Translations under genes and position numbers: made by a program | The notes under the pieces: generated by a model | Database searches by the model: none | What the model saw: only the letters and a program-made list of their open reading frames with translations | What the model was told of the DNA's origin: nothing | Shown here: positions 1 to 6,489 of the stretch, one piece after another | How positions within the stretch are numbered: position 1 is the stretch's first letter | Layout of the letters: every line of letters starts with the position of its first letter | Origin: Burkholderiaceae bacterium | GTDB lineage: Bacteria; Pseudomonadota; Gammaproteobacteria; Burkholderiales; Burkholderiaceae | NCBI GenBank assembly: GCA_947371415.1 | Contig: CANBPJ010000077.1 | Coordinates: forward strand, 1 to 8,409 | DNA: 8,409 bases | Direction: 5' to 3'

Positions 1-53
1 AGCTTCATTAGTCCTAAAAGTATAGTGGAGCCAGATTTTTTACATTTAGTGGC

Positions 54-75
54 TCTGTCAACTTTAGTTGATAGA
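54..75. promoter_or_regulatory. Near-perfect 22-bp dyad, putative operator upstream of cphA'
   Basis: The arms TCTGTCAACT and AGTTGATAGA flank a central TT. Nine of the ten arm positions are complementary; the exception is a G/T pair at 57/72. The left arm overlaps the right arm of a second inverted repeat (GAGCCA at 28-33, TGGCTC at 50-55), so the two RNA or cruciform forms exclude each other. A TTGATA hexamer resembling a -35 element (68-73) lies inside the right arm, although only a poor -10 (TATAGG, 94-99, spacer 20) follows. The dyad is seen directly; its role as a repressor or activator site for the cph operon is inferred from position. I cannot name a regulator. Confidence 0.4.
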
Positions 76-114
76 AAGCCGTTAAATTAGCGATATAGGC
101 TTTTTTGTGTATTT

Positions 115-143
115 TTGCCAATTTTGTGGATTTTGAATAACTA
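115..143 (+). promoter_or_regulatory. Weak sigma70-like promoter candidate for cphA'-cphA
   Basis: TTGCCA (115-120) matches the -35 consensus at five of six positions. Seventeen bases later TAACTA (138-143) is a poor -10, keeping only the leading TA. The surrounding 100-140 segment is strongly T-rich, as promoter regions often are. No other pair in 1-218 is clearly better; TATAGT at 21-26 is a good -10, but its -35 would lie off the left edge. The call is tentative. Confidence 0.2.
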
Positions 144-159
144 CTAGAAACAGAGAGAC

Positions 160-205
160 AGTCTGAGACACCCCCGCCCTCACCTCCTGAGGCGACGCTG
201 AGACT
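160..205 (+). promoter_or_regulatory. C-rich, foldable 5' leader before cphA'
   Basis: CCTCA (178-182) and TGAGG (188-192) form a 5-bp stem with loop CCTCC. An outer AGTCT (160-164) can pair with AGACT (201-205). The segment ACCTCCT (182-188) has the same sense as the 3' end of 16S rRNA, so the leader contains the opposite of a Shine-Dalgarno sequence, and no purine-rich ribosome site lies at the usual distance from the ATG at 219. This suggests weak or conditional initiation of cphA'. The structure is read by eye and no folding energy was computed. Confidence 0.25.
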
Positions 206-218
206 ACCCATTCCACAT

Positions 219-2411
219 ATGCCCCAATTACTAGATAAAACCATTGAGATCTTGAGCGTCAAGCATCTCCGCGGCCCCAATATGTGGACTTACCATCCCG
301 TCATTGAGGTTTGGCTCGATATTGGTGACTTGGAGGACTACCCCTCCAACCTGATTCCCGGGTTTTATGAGCGCTTAGTCAAGGCACTCCCAAGCCTCCA
401 AGAGCACCGTTGCAGCTATGGCGAAGCCGGTGGATTTTTAAAGCGAGTAGAAGAGGGCACTTGGCCCGCTCACATTCTTGAGCACCTTACCCTTGAATTA
501 CAAAACCTAGCTGGTATTCCAGGTGGATTTGGTAAAGCGCGTGACGGCGATCGTCGTGGCGTCTACAAAGTCATGGTGAGCGCCATCAATGAGGAAGTGA
601 CTCTCACTGCACTCAAATACGCTCGCGACTTGTTTCTTGCTTTAGCGCAAGACAATCAAGATCCAGTTGCCTTGGTGAAGACCATCATTGAAGAACTGCG
701 TGACCTTGGCGACGACCTGTTACTAGGGCCTAGTACAGCTTGTATCGTCAACGCGGCTGAAGAACGTGGCATCCCCTCTATTCGTTTATCCGAAGGCAAT
801 TTAGTGCAACTGGGTTACGGCGCAAATCAGCGTCGCATCTGGACAGCAGAAACTGATCAAACAAGCGCTATCGCTGAAACAATTTCTCGCGACAAAGATC
901 TCACCAAGAGCCTACTTTCTAGTGCAGGCGTTCCAACACCAGAGGGTCGCACGGTAACCAGCCCGGATGACGCCTGGGAAGCAGCGCAGGATATCGGCTT
1001 ACCCGTAGTTGTAAAGCCTATTGATGGCAATCACGGCCGCGGTGTTTTCATCAACCTCTATACCCAACAAGAAATTGAAGCCGCCTACGCAGTAGCAATT
1101 GACGAAGGTAGTGAAGTGTTAGTGGAGCGCCATATCCTCGGTGATGAGCATCGTTTATTGGTGGTGGGCAATAAAGTGGTTGCTGCTGCTAAAGGTGAAA
1201 CTGTTTGGGTGACGGGCGATGGCAAGCATACTGTTCTAGAGTTGATCCAAATTCAGATTAACTCTGATCCACGTCGTGGTAAAACTGAAGAGTGTCCACT
1301 CAATCCAGTTCGCATTGATTCTGCAGTCGAGTTAGAGCTGGCACGTCAGAAATTGACCGGCGCTAGCATTCCAGGTGTTGAGCAAAAAGTGCTTATTCAA
1401 AGTAATGGCAATGTGGCCTTTGATGTCACTGACTTAGTGCACCCAGAAGTGGCCAGTCAGGTTGCCTTAGCTGCACGTGTTGTGGGACTCGAGATCGCTG
1501 GCGTTGACCTCGTTGCACAGGACATTAGCAAGCCCCTAGAAGGACAAAATGCCGCCATCGTGGAAGTGAATGCTGGTCCCGGCTTATTGATGCACTTAAA
1601 ACCCGCAAGCGGGAAGCCTCAGCCTGTTGGCAAAGAGATTGCCAATCACCTCTTCCCGCCAGGAGCCGATTTCCGTATTCCAGTAGTGGGCGTCAGCGGT
1701 GCTCGCGGCAAAACTCCAGTTGCCGAAATGATTGCGCATTTCCTGAGGCTCAGTAATTTATATGTTGGCCTCTCTTGCAGTAAGGGGTTATTTTTTGGTC
1801 ATCGCTCCATTCAAAAAAGTAATGCCGCCAATTGGGAAAACGCCCGTCGCACTCTATTGAATCGCGCAGTTCAAGCAGCCGTCATTGAAAACAATAATCT
1901 ATCGATGTTGATAGAAGGACTAGCTTATGACCGCTGCCAAGTGGGCGTTGTTTTGAACGTAGATCCAACAGCAAACTTCCCTCAATACGCCATCTATGAT
2001 GAAGACCAAGTCTTTAGTATCGTGAGAACGCAAGTGGATGTGGTCTTACCTACTGGGGTTGCCGTTCTCAACGCGGACGACCCTATGACCGTCAACATGG
2101 CAGAGCTTTGTGATGGCGAAGTGATCTTCTTTACCCAAGATTCTTCTTCCCCCATCGCACAAGATCACTTAAAAAATGGTGGTCGCATTGTCATTATTGG
2201 TAATCAGCAAATTACCCTGAAGTCCAACAAGCATGACCAAAAGAGCATTCCTGTACCGCGCCATTGCGAGCCAAATGCTGGAGAGCCCTGGAAGCCCATG
2301 AACCTGGGTGCCGCCATTGCTGCAGCCTGGGCTTTAGACATTCCGTTCAACGTTATCGAGGCTGGTGCTGAAACTTTTGTTTCTGACGCTAGCGTTCCAG
2401 TAGGGGCTTAA
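219..2411 (+). CDS. cphA': Cyanophycin synthetase-like protein CphA' with degenerate, truncated Mur-ligase half
   Basis: A 730-residue paralogue of the cyanophycin synthetase encoded just downstream. Domain order: N-terminal CphA domain (about 1-160, with HLRGPNMW near the start and an HxxEH motif at H85-E88-H89 followed by E93); ATP-grasp domain (about 165-480, with KPIDGNHGRG at 266-275 and EVNAGPG at 449-455); and a partial Mur-ligase domain (about 487-730). In full CphA the ATP-grasp half adds Asp to the backbone and the Mur half adds Arg to the Asp side chain. Here the P-loop reads GARGKTPV (494-501) instead of GTNGKTTT, the ETARGG motif is ENNNLS (557-562), the Asp-His pair is Ala-Asn (585-586), and the C-terminal Mur domain is missing entirely. 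Arginine ligation by this chain is therefore unlikely. The ATP is the first in-frame ATG after a stop at 138-140, and the family-typical HLRGPN segment follows it closely. No strong ribosome site is seen. It probably partners with CphA; CphA2-like repolymerising activity is an alternative. Confidence 0.9.
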   Translation: MPQLLDKTIEILSVKHLRGPNMWTYHPVIEVWLDIGDLEDYPSNLIPGFYERLVKALPSLQEHRCSYGEAGGFLKRVEEGTWPAHILEHLTLELQNLAGIPGGFGKARDGDRRGVYKVMVSAINEEVTLTALKYARDLFLALAQDNQDPVALVKTIIEELRDLGDDLLLGPSTACIVNAAEERGIPSIRLSEGNLVQLGYGANQRRIWTAETDQTSAIAETISRDKDLTKSLLSSAGVPTPEGRTVTSPDDAWEAAQDIGLPVVVKPIDGNHGRGVFINLYTQQEIEAAYAVAIDEGSEVLVERHILGDEHRLLVVGNKVVAAAKGETVWVTGDGKHTVLELIQIQINSDPRRGKTEECPLNPVRIDSAVELELARQKLTGASIPGVEQKVLIQSNGNVAFDVTDLVHPEVASQVALAARVVGLEIAGVDLVAQDISKPLEGQNAAIVEVNAGPGLLMHLKPASGKPQPVGKEIANHLFPPGADFRIPVVGVSGARGKTPVAEMIAHFLRLSNLYVGLSCSKGLFFGHRSIQKSNAANWENARRTLLNRAVQAAVIENNNLSMLIEGLAYDRCQVGVVLNVDPTANFPQYAIYDEDQVFSIVRTQVDVVLPTGVAVLNADDPMTVNMAELCDGEVIFFTQDSSSPIAQDHLKNGGRIVIIGNQQITLKSNKHDQKSIPVPRHCEPNAGEPWKPMNLGAAIAAAWALDIPFNVIEAGAETFVSDASVPVGA

Positions 2412-2414
2412 TTG
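2402..2414 (+). promoter_or_regulatory. Ribosome-binding site and TTG start of cphA inside the cphA' end
   Basis: AGGGG (2402-2406) lies in the last codons of cphA', five bases before TTG (2412-2414). The cphA' stop TAA (2409-2411) touches the TTG. Terminating ribosomes are thus placed directly on the next start, which points to translational coupling. The TTG is preferred to the ATG eight codons on (2433) because the residues between them (MEITRIR) form the conserved first strand of the family and because the AGGGG spacing fits TTG. Confidence 0.65.
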
Positions 2415-4982
2415 GAAATCACCCGTATTCGCATGTTGCGCGGCCCGAACTTATGGAGCCGCCATACCGCCCTAGAGGCAATTGTTTCTTGTGAAGAATC
2501 CGAACGTTCAATCGATTCAATTCCTCAATTTGAAACCAAGATTCGCGAACGCTTCCCCCAACTCGGAAGCATGCGTCGCGGCGGTCATAATGAAATCCTG
2601 TCCTTAGCGCATGCACTAGAACACGCTGCATTAGGTCTTCAGTCTCAAGCTGGATGTCCAGTCACTTTTAGTCGCACAGTGCAGACAATTGAAGTGGGCG
2701 TCTACCAAGTTGTGGTGGAGTACACCGAAGAAGTTGTGGGGCGTATGGCCTTTGACTTTGCATTTGCACTCATTCAGGCAACCCTCAATGACGTGCCATT
2801 TGATCTTGCTGCCGCTCTATCAGAATTAGAAGCCTTATATGAAGACGTGCGCTTAGGGCCAAGCACTGGCTCGATAGTCGATGCCGCCGTTCAAAGAAAT
2901 ATCCCCTATCGCCGCATGACTGAAGGCAGCATGGTGCAATTTGGCTGGGGTAGCAAACAAAAACGCATTCAAGCAGCTGAAACTAGTAACACTAGCGCGA
3001 TTGCAGAAGCGATTGCGCAAGATAAAGAGCTCACTAAGAATTTATTAGCAGCCGCAGGGGTATCCGTTCCGATTGGTGAAGTAGTCACTACCGCGGATGA
3101 CGCTTGGCGCGCAGCTCAAAATATTGGCGGGCCGATTGTGTTGAAGCCAAAAGATGGTAATCAAGGCAAAGGGGTTGTTGCCAACATCCAAACCGAAGCT
3201 GAAGTACGCGCTGGTTTTGTTGTCACCCAAGCCTTTGGTCGCGAAACCATTGTCGAGCGCTACCTACCTGGCGCCGACTATCGTTTACTCGTTGTAGGCA
3301 ATCGTCTTTCTGCAGCAGCACGTCGTGAGCCTGCTCAAGTGGTTGGCGATGGAAAAAATACTGTTGCTCAATTGGTTGAGCTAGAAAATCAGAATCCATT
3401 ACGCGGCGATGGTCACGCCACCGCATTAACGAAGATTCGGTTTGACGATATTGCGCTTGCGCATCTAGCGAGTAATAGCCTGAGTCCCCAATATGTACCC
3501 AAGACTGGTGAACGCGTTCTCTTGCGCAATAACGCCAACCTCAGTACTGGCGGTACTGCGACCGATGTAACGGATGATGTGCATCCCGATGTTGCTGCCA
3601 GCGCTATCGCTGCTGCACAAATGATTGGATTGGACATCGCTGGGGTAGATATTTTGTGTGAAGCGATCTACAAGCCATTAGAAACCCAGGGTGGCGGCAT
3701 TGTTGAAGTCAATGCTGCACCAGGCCTGCGTATGCATCTCAAGCCCTCCTATGGCAAGAGCCGCCCCGTTGGCGAGGACATCGTCAATATGATGTACCCC
3801 CTTGGCGAGGATGGTCGCATTCCAGTAGTGGCGGTTACTGGAACCAATGGCAAAACCACGACCGTACGACTGATTTCTCATTTGCTCAATGAGACTGGTT
3901 TACGTGTTGGTATGACCACTACGGATGGCGTCTACATCAATCACCGTTTAATTGATTCTGGTGACTGTAGTGGCCCCAAGAGCGCTCGTAATGTGCTTAT
4001 GCATCCCGATGTGGATGCCGCTGTTTTAGAAACAGCTCGCGGCGGTTTATTGCGTGAAGGCCTAGGATTTGATCGCTGCGAAGTTGCCGTTGTTACCAAT
4101 ATTGGTGAAGGCGATCACTTGGGCCTGAACTACATCACTAGCGTTGAGGACTTGGCTATTCTTAAGCGAGTCATTGTGCAAAACGTTGCCCCTACTGGTG
4201 CGGCTGTTCTAAATGCCGCAGATCCGATCGTTACCAAGATGGGTGATGTCTGTACAGGTAGAGTGATTTTCTTTGCACAGAACCAACATCACCCTGTAAT
4301 TGCTGCGCATCGCGCCAAGAACAAAAAGGTGATTTACTTTGACGGCACTTATATCGTCTGTTCTAAAGGGTCACGCGTACTCTTCCGCTTCCCCGTCAGT
4401 GAAATTCCACTAACCCAGAATGGTGTTCTTGGCTTCCAGATTGAGAACGCCATGGCATCCATTGGCGCAGCTTGGGCTTTAGGTCTGGATGCAGATAAGA
4501 TTGCGCGCGGACTGCATTCATTCGAGAGCTCCGCAAACGCTGTTCCTGGACGATTTAATCAATTCCAACATAAAGGCGCCACTGTCATTGCTGACTATGG
4601 CCATAACCCAGATGCCATGCGTGCCCTCGCTAGCGCAATTGAGGCTATGAAGCCCAAGAAGAGCCATGTTGTCATTAGTGGTGCTGGCGATCGTCGCGAT
4701 GAAGATATTCGTGATCTCACGCGCATCTTGGGCAATAGCTTTGATAATGTCATCCTCTATCAAGATCAATGTCAACGGGGTCGCGAAGATGGCGAAGTGT
4801 TGAAGCTGCTTCAAGAGGGCTTGGTAGGCACAAGCAAAGCCAAGCAAGTAAAAGAAATTACTGGTGAGTTCTTAGCTATCGATACCGCACTCAATGACTT
4901 ATCTGCTGGCGATATCTGCCTCATTCTCATTGACCAGGTAGAAGAATCGCTTGCTTACCTTAAAGAGAGGGTACAGCCGTAG
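2412..4982 (+). CDS. cphA: Cyanophycin synthetase, full length
   Basis: An 856-residue protein of normal family length. It polymerises aspartate and arginine into multi-L-arginyl-poly-L-aspartate, a cytoplasmic storage granule polymer, using one ATP per ligation. N-terminal domain about 1-145 (RGPNLW; H67-E70-H71). ATP-grasp about 147-465 (KPKDGNQGKG at 245-254, EVNAAPGLRMH at 432-442). Mur ligase about 470-856: P-loop GTNGKTTT 477-484, ETARGG 540-545, D568-H569, ENAMAS 678-683, PGRFN 712-716, DYGHNPDA 728-735 and GDRRDEDI 759-766. All Mur motifs expected for the arginine-adding half are present. Two oddities: the ATP-grasp loop has Gln251 where CphA' (and, as I recall, characterised cyanobacterial enzymes) has His, and Gly75 stands where CphA' has Glu93 after HxxEH. 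The start is TTG, in the same frame as cphA' and separated only by its stop codon, so the two genes are one operon. The gene ends at a strong terminator. Confidence 0.94.
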   Translation: MEITRIRMLRGPNLWSRHTALEAIVSCEESERSIDSIPQFETKIRERFPQLGSMRRGGHNEILSLAHALEHAALGLQSQAGCPVTFSRTVQTIEVGVYQVVVEYTEEVVGRMAFDFAFALIQATLNDVPFDLAAALSELEALYEDVRLGPSTGSIVDAAVQRNIPYRRMTEGSMVQFGWGSKQKRIQAAETSNTSAIAEAIAQDKELTKNLLAAAGVSVPIGEVVTTADDAWRAAQNIGGPIVLKPKDGNQGKGVVANIQTEAEVRAGFVVTQAFGRETIVERYLPGADYRLLVVGNRLSAAARREPAQVVGDGKNTVAQLVELENQNPLRGDGHATALTKIRFDDIALAHLASNSLSPQYVPKTGERVLLRNNANLSTGGTATDVTDDVHPDVAASAIAAAQMIGLDIAGVDILCEAIYKPLETQGGGIVEVNAAPGLRMHLKPSYGKSRPVGEDIVNMMYPLGEDGRIPVVAVTGTNGKTTTVRLISHLLNETGLRVGMTTTDGVYINHRLIDSGDCSGPKSARNVLMHPDVDAAVLETARGGLLREGLGFDRCEVAVVTNIGEGDHLGLNYITSVEDLAILKRVIVQNVAPTGAAVLNAADPIVTKMGDVCTGRVIFFAQNQHHPVIAAHRAKNKKVIYFDGTYIVCSKGSRVLFRFPVSEIPLTQNGVLGFQIENAMASIGAAWALGLDADKIARGLHSFESSANAVPGRFNQFQHKGATVIADYGHNPDAMRALASAIEAMKPKKSHVVISGAGDRRDEDIRDLTRILGNSFDNVILYQDQCQRGREDGEVLKLLQEGLVGTSKAKQVKEITGEFLAIDTALNDLSAGDICLILIDQVEESLAYLKERVQP

Positions 4983-5010
4983 TACGTAGCTTGCTTCTGA
5001 ATGCCCCAAC

Positions 5011-5040
5011 AAAAAGCCCAATCACTGATTGGGCTTTTTT
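5011..5040. terminator. Bidirectional Rho-independent terminator between cphA and fbp
   Basis: GCCCAATC (5016-5023) and GATTGGGC (5027-5034) form a perfect 8-bp stem around a 3-base loop. Five A residues precede it and six T residues follow, so the same element gives a U-tract in both directions. It lies 28 bases after the cphA stop and about 36 bases beyond the convergent fbp stop, and can end both transcripts. A smaller dyad, CCCC-TTT-GGGG (5049-5059), lies between it and the fbp stop. Confidence 0.92.
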
Positions 5041-5076
5041 AGTTGTCACCCCTTTGGGGATGCTTGTTGTTCTAGC

Positions 5077-6087
5077 TTATGCCTGCGAGTGATAACGCTG
5101 TAAACGCTCAATCTCTTCCCTGGACCCTAGCATCACAGAGACGCGCTCATGGAGCTCAGTAGGAATCATATCCATGATGAGTTGATTGCCATTGGTGGAG
5201 GCACCACCGGCCTGCTCCACTAAGAAACTCATCGGATTAGCTTCATACATTAAACGCAACTTGCCTGGTTTATGGGGCTCACGCTGGTCCCACGGGTACA
5301 TAAAGATGCCGCCGCGTGATAGCACACGGTGTACATCAGCCACCATGGAAGCAATCCAGCGCATATTGAAATCTTTATCACGCTCGCCACTGACACCAGC
5401 TAAGCACTCATCTACATAGCGACGCACAGGCTCAGCCCAGTGGCGCATATTAGACATATTGATCGCAAACTCTTTAGTGGAATGGGCAATCTCAACTGCA
5501 TGCTTAATTAAGACAAAATCACCAGTGACTTTATTTAGAGTGAACATCACTACGCCATCACCCAGCGTTAAGGCCATTGTAGTTTGCGGTCCATACACCA
5601 CATAACCGGCAGCTACTTGGTGACGTCCTGATAATAAGAAGTCAGCCGTTTGCAATGGTGCGGCAGGATCTTGTTTCTTGAGTACAGAGAAAATCGTGCC
5701 GATCGAGACGTTCACATCGATATTGGAAGAACCGTCCAAGGGATCGAATAAAAGCAGGTAATCGCCGGTGCCTTGCACTGGGAGCGGGAGCTCCATCTCT
5801 TCAGAGGCTAAGCCAGCCAGAGATTGACAACCCTGAACACCGTCAATCAATAGGTCATTAGCAATCACATCCAGCTTTTGCTGAACTTCACCCTGGACAT
5901 TGCCAGTGCCAGCTGAGCCCAACAAGCCAATCAAGGCGCCCTGTGCCACTTCGTGACTTAAAGTTGAGCAAGTATCAGCTACAGCCAATAAAAGCTCTTG
6001 TAGGCCAGCAGGGATTGCTTCACCCTTCACCTTAGCGGAGGCTAAATATTGCTTGAAATTCGTATTAAAGGTGCTTGAAGCGGTCAA
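5077..6087 (-). CDS. fbp: Fructose-1,6-bisphosphatase class I
   Basis: A 336-residue cytoplasmic enzyme that hydrolyses fructose-1,6-bisphosphate to fructose-6-phosphate and phosphate, the committed step of gluconeogenesis. Length is normal for class I. Visible motifs: metal-binding acidic pair E96-E97, the signature DPLDGSSNID at 115-124 (metal ligands D115 and D118), and KLRLMYEANPMSFLVEQAGG at 276-295 with ligand E282. The start is TTG (6087-6085): no ATG lies between it and the upstream in-frame stop at 6114-6112, and the next in-frame ATG is far inside at residue 98. A GGAG lies nine bases upstream. The gene converges on cphA and shares its terminator. In related genomes it usually lies directly downstream of pepN (from memory); here about 820 bases with an opposing vapBC pair intervene, so it probably needs its own promoter, though I see no convincing one. 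Confidence 0.96.
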   Translation of the reverse strand: MTASSTFNTNFKQYLASAKVKGEAIPAGLQELLLAVADTCSTLSHEVAQGALIGLLGSAGTGNVQGEVQQKLDVIANDLLIDGVQGCQSLAGLASEEMELPLPVQGTGDYLLLFDPLDGSSNIDVNVSIGTIFSVLKKQDPAAPLQTADFLLSGRHQVAAGYVVYGPQTTMALTLGDGVVMFTLNKVTGDFVLIKHAVEIAHSTKEFAINMSNMRHWAEPVRRYVDECLAGVSGERDKDFNMRWIASMVADVHRVLSRGGIFMYPWDQREPHKPGKLRLMYEANPMSFLVEQAGGASTNGNQLIMDMIPTELHERVSVMLGSREEIERLQRYHSQA

Positions 6088-6100
6088 AAGGAGTTTCTCC
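6085..6100 (-). promoter_or_regulatory. fbp ribosome-binding site, within a small hairpin
   Basis: Reading the minus strand, GGAG (6100-6097), then AAA, then CTCC (6093-6090), then TT lead to the TTG start (6087-6085). The GGAG is nine bases from the start, which is acceptable, and decides the choice of TTG. It can pair with the adjacent CTCC to form a 4-bp, 3-base-loop hairpin that would partly hide it. Whether such a short stem matters in the cell cannot be judged from sequence alone. Confidence 0.5.
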
Positions 6101-6229
6101 GTAGATGCCGTCTAAACGACATATTTCACATGGGGTCTATTTTGCCCTGTTCAGTCACCAAATTCCAATATATGGACTTTTAGAACTGGTTTGTGGGGGA
6201 TTTAATATCAACTCATCATCCATTTTCCC

Positions 6230-6275
6230 TATATTGATGCTTATTTTGATGTTAATATACATCAATATTGATGAG
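6230..6275. promoter_or_regulatory. vapBC promoter/operator: array of TTGATG half-sites
   Basis: Four copies of the hexamer TTGATG lie in 40 bases: forward at 6234-6239, forward at 6246-6251, reverse (CATCAA) at 6260-6265 and forward at 6268-6273. The last two form a perfect 14-bp palindrome (CATCAATATTGATG, 6260-6273). The middle two form a 7-bp inverted repeat, TTGATGT (6246-6252) and ACATCAA (6259-6265), with a 6-base spacer. A possible promoter overlaps: TTGATG (6234-6239) as -35 and TATACA (6256-6261) as -10, spacer 16. The array ends ten bases before vapB. VapB-type ribbon-helix-helix antitoxins repress their own operons by binding such repeats, so this is the likely autoregulatory site. 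Confidence 0.65.
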
Positions 6276-6283
6276 AAAAATAC

Positions 6284-6487
6284 ATGAGAACAACAGTCAC
6301 TATCGATGATGAGCTTTATCAGCGGGGGCTAGAGCTTGCTGATCCAGGAATGGATAAGGCCGACCTTTTCCGGGAGGCCATGAATGTCTTTGTCAGAGTT
6401 CAAATCGGAAAACGCTTGGCGGCGCTTGGCGGAAAGGCGCCTGAGATGAAAAGCATTCCCCGCCGCAAACCAAAGAGCGGGCAATAA
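6284..6487 (+). CDS. vapB: Type II antitoxin, VapB family (ribbon-helix-helix)
   Basis: A 67-residue protein. It begins RTTVTIDDELYQRGLELA, a short beta strand leading into a helix as in ribbon-helix-helix DNA-binding domains of the VapB antitoxin family (formerly DUF2191). A second helix (about 25-45) completes the fold, and a basic, proline-containing tail (about 52-67, with PRRKPK) is the likely toxin-binding, protease-sensitive segment. It should neutralise the downstream VapC and, as dimers with it, repress their shared promoter through the TTGATG array just upstream. The ATG at 6284 is the natural family start. The vapC start follows the stop by only two bases, the normal antitoxin-first arrangement. 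The pair sits on the strand opposite to its neighbours pepN and fbp, which marks it as an accessory insertion. Confidence 0.88.
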   Translation: MRTTVTIDDELYQRGLELADPGMDKADLFREAMNVFVRVQIGKRLAALGGKAPEMKSIPRRKPKSGQ

Positions 6488-6489
6488 CT

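Noticed and set aside
75..106. Terminator-like AAAGCC...GGCTTTTTT for a gene left of the window
   Set aside because: The stem is only six pairs with a 17-base loop, and no upstream gene end is visible, so it cannot be supported as a terminator.
14..280. Minus-strand open frame of 88 codons across the cphA' leader and start
   Set aside because: It overlaps the cphA' start and the dyad, has low-complexity Ser/Gly-rich composition, shows no recognisable domain, and the AGGAGG-like stretch on that strand (189-184) lies inside it, not before its start.
3413..3881. Minus-strand open frames inside cphA
   Set aside because: They are antisense shadows of strongly conserved ATP-grasp and Mur P-loop coding sequence, with no independent support.
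5186..5419. Plus-strand open frame of 77 codons inside fbp
   Set aside because: It lies wholly antisense within the conserved fbp catalytic region and has no ribosome site or recognisable product.
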